Assembly (NCBI GenBank): GCA_009809945.1
Contig: WTPW01000195.1
Location: 346,308 to 410,307, forward strand
From: Gigaspora margarita
Taxonomy: Eukaryota > Glomeromycota > Glomeromycetes > Diversisporales > Gigasporaceae
Direction: 5' to 3'
Length of the DNA: 64,000 bases
Below are positions 22,754 to 34,178 of the stretch, one piece after another; position 1 is the stretch's first letter; each line of letters begins with the position of its first letter. The notes below the pieces were generated by a model, which was given only the letters and a program-made list of their open reading frames with translations, was not told the origin of the DNA and did no database searches. A program made the position numbers and the translations under genes.

Positions 22754-25219
22754 TCAATTTTTAGCTCTATAAGAAACTTTAGTCATAAGAGGATCCTTCA
22801 TCGACAATGTCAATGCATCTGTAAATTCTGGTGGTGACTTTTGTCCAGGTACCAATTCAAACTTAAATTCTTTCAACAACAGTACTGCAAGTGTTACTAC
22901 TTCAATAGTTGCAAATTGCTGTCCTAAGCTATAATTAATAAAATAAATTAAAAAGCTACTAAATCAGATATATAAAATAAATAATGTAAAATGCTATAAT
23001 ATTGTCATAAATATTACTAACCAAGTTCTAGGTCCAGCATGAAAAACAGGAAATTTGAATTGATTTGGTCTTAAACCATCCTCTGATTCTAAAAATCTTT
23101 TAGGATTAAATTTTTTAGCATCATCTCCCCAGATTTTTTCATCCCTTCCCATTGAATAGAGGTTAAATTTCACACATTCCCCAGCAAATACTGGAATATT
23201 ATTAGGTAAAACATTATCCTTAACACAGACCTTTTGAAAAAAAATAAGGTAATATAAAAAAGTGATAATTTTAACAAAATAATTAAATTTTATTATAATT
23301 AATTACCCTTCCATTGATTGGAACAATAGGATATAATCGAAGAGTTTCATAAAATGTAGCTGTAGTATATTGAAATAGCTTAAGATCATCATATGATGGG
23401 ATTGGCATTTCCACAGATAGAATTGTGTTAATTTCTTGAAGCAATGAATCTTCAACAGATTGATTCGTCATAATTGAGTACATCATCCAAGATAGTGACT
23501 ATTTAACTCAAAAGTTTAGCATAAAAATAATAATGTTTTTCAAACCAATTATTGCAACTTACCAGTGCAGTAGTATCACGACCTTAAGTAATAATAAAAT
23601 AAAATAATTGCATAAAGAAATGATTATTGAATTCATTTTTCATCTATTTTTCTATTTTTAGAAATGTAAACATACCAGCAAGAATAAGATTAAGTGCAAC
23701 ATCTCTCAACTCTTTATCATTAAATTTTTTACCATTTTCATCTACAGCTTCAATAAGCAAAGTTAACAAACTTTTAACAGATTCCCTATCAACTTCAAGA
23801 TGGGATTTATACTTATTTATCATATTATAAATATAGTCATCAATCTATTTGCAAGCTTTACTCATTTGTCGTTCTTTTTCACTATATTTTTCTGTAAATT
23901 TCCAGAAAGGTTCTTCAAATCTTTCAAATATTCCATTTTGAGTAAAGTCAAAATAAGTAACAAATTGTGACATTTCATCAGGATTGGTTAAACATCCAAA
24001 ATCTACACCAAATGATATACTATTATTTTTAAAAGAATTATCATAATTAAAATTCAATGAAATTAATAATAAATAATGATATTTTTGCTATTAGAATTCT
24101 ATAATGAAAACTTACTCTCCAAAAGTATCCATAGTAAATCTGTAAAATAAGTCTTTTAAATTAATAGGTTTTCCAATATCTGCATATTTTTTTAAAATGT
24201 TTATTACGACTTTGGATTTTCTAATCACAGATGTGTAAATCAGATTCCTAAAGTTTTTTCCTTGAAACAGGTGACTAATTATCCTTCTTTGAAACTTCCA
24301 CATATGGCTGTATTTTAGATTTTTTTTAATAGGTATTATGATAATGTTTTATATTCTTATCCAAGTAATCATATTCAATAATAATATTATGCAAGATACA
24401 AACCCATTAACTGAAAATATCCCATCGCCAAGTAAATCATTGGCTATTTCGTAAAAGATTTCACCTTTTGGATAATCATCAAAATTCGCTTAATTTTTAA
24501 AATATACAATTTAGTTAATACTGTATTAAAAAATTATTCGTATTAACTTTTTGATTTAAATATACTCACTTTTTAGTAAATGTTCTACTGTTCGTGGATC
24601 GTTTGAAACAATAAGTCGACCTTGTCCTAAAACTGTAAATGAACTATTTTGATTTAAAAAATCATTAAAAGAATATTTTTCTTTATTAATAGTATAAATA
24701 CTTAGGCCAGACCAATTTAATTCTTTCTTTTACATACACCCATTTTTTTTTAAATTTTACATGAAAAAAAAACACATCTTAACCAATCAAATTACAGTAT
24801 TATCTTTTTATATTTTTTTATATGTTTTACAGCCAAAAATTACAGTGTTTTTTTATTTATTTGTGCTTTTTTTATGCCCTTCCCCACTCTTACTAGCTAT
24901 TTTATGTTATGTTAAACGAAGAATCAAGTTGGAGTGGCCTTATTTTTTTTTAAAGAAAAATTAATAAATACAAATTTGATCCATATTTATTTGCCAATTC
25001 GTGTTCGTATTGAACAACTGTTTTCCTCTTTATGAGTGAGATTAAATTTCCTAATAATGGAATACCCTTAGGCCCAACAAGATCTTTCCTTTGTCTTGCT
25101 CCTATTGCGCAATCTGGATGCTTTATTAAAAGATGGATAATATAACTTACAAATGAAATTAAGCATAAAATAAAAGCATCAAAAGTTGTTAAGTTTAATT
25201 TTTATAGAATTTGAAACAT
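22754..25219 (-). pseudogene. Cytochrome P450, nine exons, two in-frame stops
   Basis: A microsomal P450 monooxygenase, haem-thiolate enzyme of lipid or xenobiotic oxidation. Exons on the minus strand, all with GT...AG borders and matching phases: 25219-24972, 24643-24570, 24488-24404, 24307-24116, 24019-23676, 23582-23563 (20 nt), 23498-23307, 23230-23022, 22928-22754; about 512 codons, normal for the family. Residues 11-30 form a membrane anchor, followed by GPKGIPLLGNL. The C-helix has HMWKFQRR, the I-helix LAGRDTTAL, the K-helix ETLRLYP (E372, R375), then FNPKRF and the haem loop FHAGPRTCLG with Cys about 455. Defects: TAA at codon 6 after ATG (25202-25204) and TAG at codon 258 (23845-23847), in an otherwise open frame. 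Intron 1 carries a MITE, and a hAT-family end lies ~160 bp upstream. A downstream start or stop readthrough cannot be excluded. Confidence 0.85.
24706..24939. mobile_element. Short inverted-repeat element in P450 intron 1
   Basis: AGGCCAGACCAATTTAATTC at the left and, inverted from the right, AAGGCCACTCCAACTTGATT are about 80% alike. The element sits inside intron 1 (24644-24971), making that intron by far the longest of the gene. TA may flank it. Non-coding. Confidence 0.55.
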
Positions 25220-25381
25220 CGTTGTTAACTTGATTAATATGACTGTGAATGTTTCAAAAATGATTTTATATGAATATTGAATAGATCAAATCTAGCTCGT
25301 TTAGGACCTTTTTGTTGGCATAATTCTGATCATTGACATATTTTTCATGAGTATGTAGGTAACATAGAGTCATGATCTGAG

Positions 25382-25900
25382 TAGAGATGGGCACGCGCTG
25401 GATCCGCGCGTGATCTCGCGCAGAATTTTAATATGATTCCGAAATAAAATTATCTGGCCGGCATGACCATATCATCTGGCCGGCATTAATATAATATCTG
25501 GCCTGCATTAGCATATTTAGGCCAATTCCGAATTAGTAATTGATAATGTTTTGTATGAATCCGGTATTTTTAATGGGTATGAATGTAGCATTTCACTAAG
25601 GATACCAGAACTGAAACAGTTCATATAACAGATAATTAATATGGAAAATACACTGCTAGCAACAGGCTCCGTTTGTCTCTCACATGTGTCTGTAGCCAGT
25701 AGCAGTCCTTCAAACAATCCGGATCCGGATCCGGTTTATGAAACAAGTTGGAAGGGCTGCTACTGGCTACAGACACATGTGAGAGACAAGCGGAGCCTGT
25801 TGCTAGCAGTGTATTTTCCATATTAATTATATGTACAGTTTCAGTTCTGGTACCCTTAGTGAAATGCTACATTCATACCCGTTAAAATACCGGATCCATT
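25382..25900. mobile_element. Partial hAT-like element with a ~150-bp-arm inverted repeat
   Basis: The left end TAGAGATGGGCACGCGC and the subterminal ATCTGGCCGGCATTA repeats match the right end of the element at 48339-49568. From 25560 to 25711 and 25751 to 25894 the sequence is an inverted repeat around CCGGATCCGGATCCGG, so the same short open frame (MENTLLATGS...) reads on both strands. The matching right terminus with GCCCATC was not found, and no duplication is seen, so the element is truncated or rearranged. Confidence 0.55.
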
Positions 25901-25904
25901 CGGA

Positions 25905-27073
25905 TCCTTTTTTGCGGAACACTATGCATCGATATGCATAGAGTTTACATATTTGTATTTCTGTTTCAATAATACTGTAACTATTATTGAAGAGTTTATA
26001 GTAGTTACGACCGATCTAACTCCAATAGTTACTGGGAGATAAGTTTCTGATTTACTCAAATAAAGGTCTTTTCAGCACTACACTAGCTTGCTTGCTTCCT
26101 TTATTTGCCTTAAGTAAAATTGAAGGGAATCTCTCTGACTTTATTACATTTGAAAGCTTGCACTTGTATACACTTAAATTTAATATACGACACGTTGACG
26201 TACTATCTAACAACTAACGTGCTAACCCGTTAACGTGTTATATTATTTAAACTAAAGGGAAGATCATATAGAATCAAAGTGTAGAAAGGTTTCCTTTTCG
26301 AAATTAACTAACATTGAATGTATTATACAAAAACGGAAAGATAATAAATGTGGCAGATTAAAATGAAATCCAGATTAAAATGAAATTATAGTATAAAATC
26401 TCGAAAACTAAATTTTTTTTGGAGTGCATTTTTTAGGGTTAGGGGTTAGGGTTAGGGTTTAGTTTTAAAAAAAGTTATAATAAACAAGTATTAGTGGGTT
26501 TTAGAAGGTTAGCATGTTAAGTAGAAAATATAGATTTCATTTTAAATTATGATCTGCGACAATAAATAAAGAAAAAGGTACCTATATACAATTTTGGGGC
26601 AAAACTAACGGAACATTCGAATCTCTAATGCCACAAATTTCGAATTTTTGTATACTTAATTATAGATACGTACAATTCTATGTCGAATTTATTTATTTAT
26701 TATTTCCTATTTTAATAAATAAATTTATAAGAATAACTGATTTGAACAAGAAAGTTGATTTCAATAATTTTTTTGCATGGTTGTTTATTAGACACAAAAA
26801 TTAAGAAAGCTGCAGATTTATGACCTATCCCGCGCGTGATTCGGCGTGACGGGATCACTAAAAATTTTACTAATGAAATCGTAGCCGACCAGGAATTTTG
26901 GGAATTTCCTGTATGAAATTAACACGTGTTAATCATTCTACCCGATAACGACATTATCCAGTGTTACTATCGTAACTTTATTGCACCCTAATTTTCACAT
27001 GATTACTTTTCATTCACATTTTCTTATCATTATAGTATCCCTTATTGATATCACCTACCTTATTATAGTTACC
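25905..27073. other. Intergenic DNA; possible second end of a GC-motif hAT element at 26826-26860
   Basis: No gene recognised. ATCCCGCGCGTGATTCGG followed by GGGATCACTA (26828-26860) resembles the end of the 48339 family read outward, but its flank does not match the flank at 25374-25381. Confidence 0.35.
26350..26556. repeat. Inverted repeat enclosing a telomere-like TTAGGG run
   Basis: GCAGATTAAAATGAAATC at the left pairs with GATTTCATTTTAAATTATGATCTGC-type sequence at the right (a small gap is needed). Between them, near 26435-26461, stands TTAGGGTTAGGGGTTAGGG plus one more GTTAGGGTTTAG unit. TTAGGG is the usual fungal telomere repeat; here it is interstitial and only about four units long. 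Confidence 0.55.
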
Positions 27074-27081
27074 CCCGCGGC

Positions 27082-27371
27082 CAGTGTTGTACATTTTCGC
27101 TGTCCCAGCCTTTTTTTGGCATGTCCCAACGTCCCAACGTCCCAGTGTCCCAAGTGTCTCAACTGTCCCAACTATGTCCCAAGTCTTAATAATTAATAAA
27201 TTAATTTAAAAAAATACATGATTATATATTTTTCTAGGTGCTGAACACATTTCTAAAAAAATTAAATTAGATTATCTTAATAAGATTTTAAGTAATTTCA
27301 ATTTAAAAAATTGTCCCAAAATGTCCCAAAATGTCCCAACTCATGTCCCAACTGTCCCATGTACAACACTG
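27082..27371. mobile_element. Non-autonomous hAT-like element, TGTCCCAA-motif interior
   Basis: Both ends read inward as CAGTGTTGTACAT. Flanks CCCGCGGC and CCTGCGCT match at 5 of 8 bases. Subterminal parts consist of many TGTCCCAA words in opposite orientations at the two ends, around an AT-rich centre. It shares its terminal 13 bases with the element at 61149, whose interior motif is different. Confidence 0.75.
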
Positions 27372-27379
27372 CCTGCGCT

Positions 27380-28205
27380 ACCAATGATCACCGTAGTATT
27401 ACCGGGATATCCTTTCACCGATTGAGTGACAATGTTGTGGTCAGGGGAGAGACTTTAAGAACTTCGTTTGCCAATTTAGCTACTGGGACACTATCATTAA
27501 GGGTTGGAGATTTATAAACGAATGTATTTACTTTAATATTAGGAAAACGATTTATTATATTATTATATATATACATATGTTGTGTAAAAAACTACATTAG
27601 CGTTCTAGAAACTACATATAAGTTATCCCTTTAAGCGATCCTTTATATATGTCCAGAATTACCCGATTACCAAGAATGAGGACTATTTACAAAAAATGTG
27701 GTAATGGGCATTCATCATGCAAGAATGTAGTAATTCTTACCCGAAAATGTGTAAAAATTCGATAATATTTATGTATTAATGAACTACTAATCATGAGGTA
27801 AGGGATGTACTAAAATTAAATCAATGGTCCTGACATTAAACATTATTATTAGTTAAAACAGATGTTCAGATTGTCAATTACTAACCTTTTTTTTTTTTAT
27901 CAAATAATTATTAATTTTTATGGACCACATAGTTGATTGATAAGGTGTTCATGTGTAATTTTATAAAATACTAGTCCTAGTGGCATGTGGTTAAAGTACT
28001 GATTATAAGTCGGTAAACCATCATCATACATTATATAAAATGAAAATAATACTTTAAATCATGGCTATAAAAGGGCCGAAGGACCTTATTATCACTGAGG
28101 AGGACGTTGATCACACTATGTATATTTCATATTGATGTGATAATTTTATTAGCAAAAGAGGAAAGTTAGTAATAAATCAAATAATCGTCATACAATATGG
28201 TAGCC
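27380..28205. other. Intergenic DNA
   Basis: No gene found. GGCATGTGGTTAAAGTACTG at about 27981 is weakly A-box-like and may be a tRNA-derived scrap. Confidence 0.35.
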
Positions 28206-28213
28206 CCAATGGT

Positions 28214-28856
28214 CAGGGATGATAAATGACCTGGTCATTGCCAAATTTTCAAATGACCTCAAATGACCTCAAAATGACCAGTCATTTGAGGTCATTCATA
28301 TTTAGGTCATTTGGAAATGACATGTGACCGAATGACTATGATCATTTCCAAATGGCCGGGTATAATGCATGTTTTAAATGATAGATATGTTCGCATCATT
28401 TCTCAATTCATATCGATTAACATGCAATTTGTAAAATTATTATTCACGAACTTTTTTTTTTAAAAAAAGTAAATACATTATTTTTTTTCCATTATTTTTT
28501 TTTTTTTTTTAATCATTTCATACCTGACCTTATGATTCGATTGGAATGTCGCTTTACAATAGGTATGGAATGACCTGGTTATTTAGCCAAAATACAAATG
28601 GCAACATTCATCAAATGATGACCGGTCATTTGGGGTCATCAGTCATTTATCATGTGTAATAATTTTTATTGGATAGTATTTAGCGAGGTTTCATTTTACG
28701 GAGAACAATAATCAATTTTGATTGGCTAAAAGTATTGGATAATCAATTAACCTGGGTTAAATGGCCTTCTTAAGTCATTTGGGCCGTGAAATGGCCAATG
28801 ACTGGTCATTTGTCATTTGAGTCATTTGGGTCATTTAAAGTCATTTACCATCCCTG
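28214..28856. mobile_element. Non-autonomous hAT-like element, AAATGACC-motif interior
   Basis: Ends CAGGGATGATAAATGACC and, inverted, CAGGGATGGTAAATGAC. A perfect 8-bp duplication CCAATGGT flanks it (28206-28213, 28857-28864). AAATGACC/GGTCATTT words, in both orientations and often back to back, fill the outer ~200 bases on each side. A 5'-truncated relative lies at 40370-40549. Confidence 0.9.
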
Positions 28857-28864
28857 CCAATGGT

Positions 28865-29735
28865 TGATCAATAAAGTTAAGTAAAAAATTTTTTCTACTT
28901 TAAGGTTTTACCTATGAAGCTCCAATAAAAAAAATATGCTCTAACTCTTTCCAATCTAACTCTAGATAATATGGGCTAATATTAATCAATTTAGTCGTAA
29001 CCTGTCACACATTCCGGTCATACAGGGATAGCTAATCAGACCTCATAAAGAGGACCTTTGCATATGGGCATTATTTATAATATTAGGATATGGATGTACG
29101 TACATTTTTCTTGTTCAAATTAATTATTTTTTATAAATTTATTTATTAATGGATACTGTTTTGTACTAAATTTAGTACATTTTTAAAAATGCATAAAAAA
29201 TTTTAAAAATAAAGAACCTAATTTTTTATATACAAAAATCTAATAAGTATTCAAAAATTGTCTAGTGTATTTTTTTTTATATTAATAATAAAATTTTTTC
29301 AAAAAAATTTTTTTTATATTTTGTATTTTTTTGTAACTTCCAATGTATAATCTAGTACATATTTTAAATTAATTATTTATTAAATATTTTTGCAAACTAA
29401 AAGTTTAATTAAATAAAATATTTAAAACTTTTTTATAAAAATAAATTATTATTAGATGTATTGTAATAATTGTTACTTATATTATAAGCTTTTTTTAAAA
29501 TCATTACAAATTATTATAATATATAGTAAGCTATACAAGTTTAATTAAATTTTAAAAAATTTTTGATTAATTAAATTTTTTTAAAATTTTAATTAAAATT
29601 ATAAATATTTAGACAAAGAAAACCATTACCATGGTGACCCTTATATGATCAACCAATCATTTTTGAGATTGGCGATCATATAAGATGTTCTTTTTTTTTG
29701 TTTTTTTTTTATTTTAACTATGAAATATATTTTTT
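28865..29735. other. AT-rich spacer with one strong hairpin
   Basis: No gene. At 29640-29684 CTTATATGATC-AA-CCAATC pairs with GATTGGCGATCATATAAG around a short loop. The rest is A/T-rich. Confidence 0.45.
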
Positions 29736-29739
29736 GTCA

Positions 29740-30490
29740 TCACTAGAGTAAGTTATCACTAGAGTTATCACTAAGTTGTTGCTTGAGTTGTTGCTAAGTT
29801 AGTGCTAAAGTCATTACTGGAGCAGTCTTTCAATAGGTTTTTTTAAGTCCTTCAGTGGTTCTTCATTGTTTTTTAGTAGAAATTTTGTCATTTTTCAGTG
29901 ATAGGTTCTTTGTCTCTTTGTTGTCCTTCAATGATTCTTCTTCATCATTTTTTGGTAAGTAGATTCTTGGTCTCTTCATTGGTAGGTTCACTTCTTTAGT
30001 AGTTCTTTTTTATTGTTTTCCAGTAAGTAATTTTGTCAATTTTTCTGTAAATAAGTTTTTCTCTTTCTGTTGGTAGGTTCTGTAAGTTCTTTGGTAGTTC
30101 TTCTTCAGTAAGTAATTTGTTGTTTTTGGTTAGTAGGTTCTATATCTCTTTATTAGTGTGTTCTGTAAGTCATTTGGTAGTTCTTTTTTGTTATTTTTGG
30201 ATGTAATTTTGTTGTTTTTTAGTGGGTAGGTTCTTTTTCTCTTTGTCAGTGGTTCTGTAAGTCTTTAGTAGTTCTTTTTTATCATTTTTTAGCAGGTAAT
30301 TTTGGCATTTTGGTAAGTAGGTTTTTTCAGGAAGGGGATTGTTTTTGTATTTTTTTTAGATTTTTTGTTGGTTTTTGGTAGATTCTTCTATGAATTTTAC
30401 AGTTAAGTTTTTCTAATAAATTCATAGGTTTTTTATTATTTTTTCAGTAAATTTGTCATTTTTTAATTGTTCTTCCAAGGATTTTTTTGG
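29740..30490. repeat. Degenerate T-rich GTTCTTC minisatellite
   Basis: Weak repeats of TTTAGTAGTTCTTC and GTAGGTTCTTTGTCTCTTTG. They grade into the better-kept 33-bp repeats that follow and look like an older, decayed part of the same array. Confidence 0.5.
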
Positions 30491-30494
30491 GTTT

Positions 30495-30996
30495 TCAGTG
30501 ATTTGTCCAAGGTTTCTTTGTGGGTTTCAGTATTTCTTTCAAGAATTCTTCATAGTTATTTAGTAGTTTTTCCAAGAATTCTTTATGGTTTTTTAGTAGT
30601 TCTTCTAAGGATTCTTTGTAGTTTTTCAGTGGTTCTTCCAAGGATAATTTGTAATTTTTTAGTAGTTCTTTTAAGGTTTCTTTGTAGTTTTTTAGAGGTT
30701 CTTTTAAGGTTTCTTTGTTTGGTTTCAGTGATTCTTCCAAGGTTACTTCATGGTTTTTTAGTAGTTCTTCCAGTTAATTCTTTCAAGGATTCTTTATAGT
30801 TTTTTAGTAAATCTTTTAAAAATTTTTTGTAGTTTTTTAGTGGTTCTTTTAAGAATTCTTTGTGCATTTTCAGTAGGTCTTTCAAGAATTCTTTGTTATT
30901 TTTTAGTGGTTCTTTCAAGGATTCTTCATAGTTTTTGGTAGTTCTTCCAAGGATTCTTTGTTGTTTTCGTCCTTCATTTCTTATTTCTTTTATCAT
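30495..30996 (-). pseudogene. Repeat-coding region, 11-residue (hendecad) coiled-coil repeats
   Basis: The minus strand encodes about twelve repeats of 11 residues such as LKEPLKNNKEF, LKDLLKMHKEF, LKEPLKNYKKF and LEELLKNHKEF, with Pro and Leu alternating at position 4, i.e. a 33-bp minisatellite with 66-bp higher order. Hydrophobic residues at fixed positions with Lys/Glu between predict a long amphipathic helix of the hendecad (11/3) type. An N-terminal MIKEIRNEGRKQQ starts at 30996. The frame breaks near 30748-30740, and the continuation from 30740 is in another frame. No known family is recognised. The plus-strand frame over the same repeats is hydrophobic and taken as antisense. It could equally be a non-coding minisatellite. 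Confidence 0.4.
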
Positions 30997-30999
30997 TTT

Positions 31000-31315
31000 G
31001 TTGCAATAGATACATTGTTTCTTTTGCTATTCTTTGTGTTGCAGTAAATAGGTGTAATTGGTAGCTTTATTACTTTATTACACAATGATGTAAATTGGTT
31101 TTTCTTTTTTTTAAAGTTTTTTTTTGAAGTTTTTTTATAAATTTTTTTTTTAAGTTTTTTTATTTGAAGTTGTAATATGATTTGATAAAAATAAATTAAA
31201 ATAGTGCATTATTTATTTTTTTTAAAAAAAAATAAAAAATTTAAAAAATTTTGGGTTGTACCTATAGAATGAATGGGAATACAGGTATTTTACACCCATC
31301 TGATTAACTTAATGC
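31000..31315. other. AT-rich spacer
   Basis: T-rich DNA; nothing recognised. Confidence 0.4.
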
Positions 31316-31319
31316 CAAA

Positions 31320-32490
31320 AAATTATATCTGATTAGTATGGTATAGATGAGCAGATCAGTATTGTAAATATTAGTACAGTACAACATAACAGATTAGTAT
31401 AGTATAGATGCAATTTTATCAAACTGTATTATACTAATCTGTATAAATATAATATCAAAATAGTATGTACATATATTTAAAAATCATAACATACTAATTC
31501 GCTATTATCTTAAATCTATATATTAGCAGAACAGTATAGTACGATTTGATAATATCCACACCATACCATACCATATGGATCATGTAGCTTTACAATAAAG
31601 TTGACAGGGATTTTCCTGTTATGTGACTTTCTAGCATCAATTGCCTTTGAGAAAAATTGATTTATATTAGGGTTTGGGTTCATGTTGGTGGCTAGAATAA
31701 GCATTATATAGCAAAATTATGTGAAGAAACTTTTTTGTTAGGCCAGAAAGATGATTTGCTAGTATAAATCTTATGATAAATATGACTTTTGCAAAACAAA
31801 CTTTTGTTTTAAGTTTCTTTACATTATACCTAATCCTGATCTTTAATTGGCTAATTGATATCAGAAGATCACATAACCAGAAATTGTTCAGGCATTGATT
31901 CTTTCATTTTTGATTTATTATCAAAATTGAACTTAATATCTACAATAAAGAAAAATTAGTATGATAAAAACATGAAAAATATATCATATGTGAAAACTTA
32001 TATTAAAGATATCTAGTCTGCTTATCAATTATTCAAGAAAACAAATATAATAATAATGTTAAAAAAATGTAAAAATTGTATAGCTACCAGATCTATATAG
32101 TATGGTATAGTGTAGATTTTATCAAAGTGTACTATACTAATCTGTTAATATAAATATTTAGTACAATAGCCAATCAATATGGTACAGTTTAATAAAATTG
32201 TATCCATACTATACTGATCTGGTATGTTGTACTATACTGATATTCTGTAATCTTAGCTGATTTTTAAAACCTTACTATATGATATAATTATCTATAATTC
32301 TAACCCTAACACCAATATATGTAATACTGGATTAGTATGGTAAAGCTTTTAAAATTCAGGATATACTATACTGATATGCTCACCCATACCATATTGATTT
32401 GTGAAAATACTAAACGATACCATACTAGTTCGGTATGGTATCAATTAGTATTTTCACGAATCAATATAGTATAGGTAAGCATATCAGTAT
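31320..32490. repeat. Cloud of AGTATGGTATAG / ACCATACTRATCTG repeats
   Basis: Degenerate copies of AGTATAGTATAGATG and its complement (ATACTAATCTG) recur in both orientations, with AGATCAGTAT and ATATCAGTATAGTAC variants, and similar words reappear at 32805-32830 and 33180-33215. Between 31516 and 31704 a 62-codon minus-strand frame (MLILATNMNPNPNINQFF...) is open but unrecognised. I could not find defining ends for the whole region. Confidence 0.55.
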
Positions 32491-32515
32491 AGTACACACT
32501 AAATTTTAAAAGCTA

Positions 32516-32801
32516 TAGGGTTCCTCAAATTTAAATCAAATCAAATATTGGGTCAATTTGAATTTGATCAAATCAAATTGATCCTGATTTGAATTTGATT
32601 TGATTCAAATATTTGGATTTGAATTTGATTTGAATTTGTATTTTTAATATCAATTTTCAAATCAAATCAAATATTTGCCAAATCAAATCAAATTTGGCCA
32701 GATTTGAATTTGATCAAATCAAATATAGTCAAATTTGAATTTGAATTTGATCAAATATTTGATTCAAATATTTGAAGATCAAATCAAATTGCGGAACCCT
32801 A
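32516..32801. mobile_element. Non-autonomous hAT-like element, CAAATTTGAATTTGAT-motif interior
   Basis: Ends TAGGGTTCCTCAAATTTAAA and, inverted, TAGGGTTCCGCAATTTGAT. Flanks AAAAGCTA and AAAAGCTG match at 7 of 8. The whole interior is a two-letter-like alternation of AAATCAAAT and ATTTGAATTTG, i.e. one motif in both orientations. Confidence 0.85.
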
Positions 32802-33017
32802 AAAAGCTGTACCATACTGATCTGGTGTTATATATATTAGCATTAGGGTTAATAATGCCTGGCATGGCTTATGTGACCTAATGCAACTGCTTATGTAATC
32901 CTTAAAAACATATAGTTGAGTTGCATTATGCATTCTGCAATTTATGGTTTCATTAGATTGCACTAAGGTTTTTGCTAAGCTTCATCAGTTGCGTCAAACA
33001 TCTATAATGCTGGTACC

Positions 33018-33176
33018 CAGTGATATAAATTGGATTCGCGCAGTAGGCGCAGCGCACATAGATTTAAATTTGCATGTATATTGGGCTCTATATATATATA
33101 GCACACGTATAAATTTTTTTTTGTGCATTTTTTTTTGCATTTGCACGAATAAAAATTTTTTGAATTTATAACACTG
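33018..33176. mobile_element. Short hAT-like element, TTTGTGCA-motif interior
   Basis: Ends CAGTGATATAAATTGGATTC and, inverted, CAGTGTTATAAATTCAAAAA. Flanks CTGGTACC and CCGGTACT match at 6 of 8, both mismatches being C/T. Inside are GCGCAGTAGGCGCAGCGCAC and TTTGTGCATTTTTTTTTGCA words. 159 bp, non-coding. Confidence 0.7.
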
Positions 33177-33435
33177 CCGGTACTATACTATAATTTCCCA
33201 TACTATACAATTCTGATCATCTGTACAGAAATTTTTTTACAGCAAATTACCACAATAATCAGAAAGTTTTGTAACAAAATTTTATAGTAAATTGTAATAG
33301 AAACTACAACTATTAATTTCAATATAAGTTTATATAATCTCACATAGACTTTGGTTTCCTCTAGCCTTCTTAAACTAGAAATTTAATCTTTTAGTTTAAA
33401 ATAGAAAAGTATGAGGTGAAATGTCACATCTTTTT

Positions 33436-33510
33436 TCTGTAGTGGTTTAATGGTTAGCTCTAACTGCAAGTGATAGGCTTGCCCTATTGCATAGATTAGT
33501 AGATAATTAG
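33436..33510 (+). other. Fragment of the tRNA-headed retroposon family
   Basis: TAGTGGTTTAATGGTTAGCT and CTAACTGCAAGTGATAGG match the body of the element at 9615 (about 10146-10180) and its right-edge relative. No ends are visible. Confidence 0.45.
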
Positions 33511-33519
33511 TTAGGAATT

Positions 33520-34170
33520 TTAAATATAGTATTTCTTTATATATCATCCTGATATAATTGTAACTTACTATCCTATTCCTGTACTTGACATTAACAAATA
33601 AAAAAAAAAATTCCAATATGAGCTAACTCAAAACTGTATTGGGGTATTTGATACACTATAATACTAGAGTTCCAATCTGGATAGCATATCCGAATGACAT
33701 CATCTGGGTCAAATCACTAATAACAACTAAAAAAAAAACTTACATAAATTTGCTATAGAACTTCCTATACTAAATTCAATCTTAATCTTTTGATACACAA
33801 AAAAACTATATTTCACATAGCTCACTGTATTTGTCTGATATGTTTCTTATTAATTTATTAAATTTGAAATTGGTATTTTATTTTGTCAGTTATTTGAAAT
33901 AAACGATTCAAATTTGGTATATTCAAATAAAACAGCTTCATATTAACATTGTAGCCAAATTTGTAAATGTAATAAGTAAAGTAATAGCACTTTGTACTCA
34001 TATAGAATCTGGATTCAATAATTGAATTCAGATTTATCCAGATTCAGATCTGGATACACTAAGTAGGATCTGAATTTAATCTGGATGGCCCTTAGAGAAT
34101 AGGATTGAAATACTACTATTATGCATATTAGAACCAATCTTCTCCTATTAGATGAAAATATGTGCCAAAA
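33520..34170. other. AT-rich intergenic DNA
   Basis: No gene. Near 34005-34090 GGATTCAATAATTGAATTC and AGATTCAGATCTGGAT are short imperfect palindromes. Confidence 0.4.
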
Positions 34171-34178
34171 ATCAGTTA

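Noticed and set aside
24761..24964. 67-codon plus-strand frame
   Set aside because: It falls in P450 intron 1 within an inverted-repeat element and is only hydrophobic T-rich text.
25636..25826. Pair of similar 61-codon frames on both strands
   Set aside because: Product of an inverted repeat; the same arm is read twice.
25374..26868. One complete hAT element from 25382 to 26860
   Set aside because: The two ends look related, but the 8-bp flanks GATCTGAG and AAAATTTT do not match and the right end is altered, so a single element cannot be supported.
30467..30799. 110-codon hydrophobic plus-strand frame
   Set aside because: It is the antisense of the 33-bp repeats. The Lys/Glu hendecad reading on the minus strand is the more protein-like one, though neither is proven.
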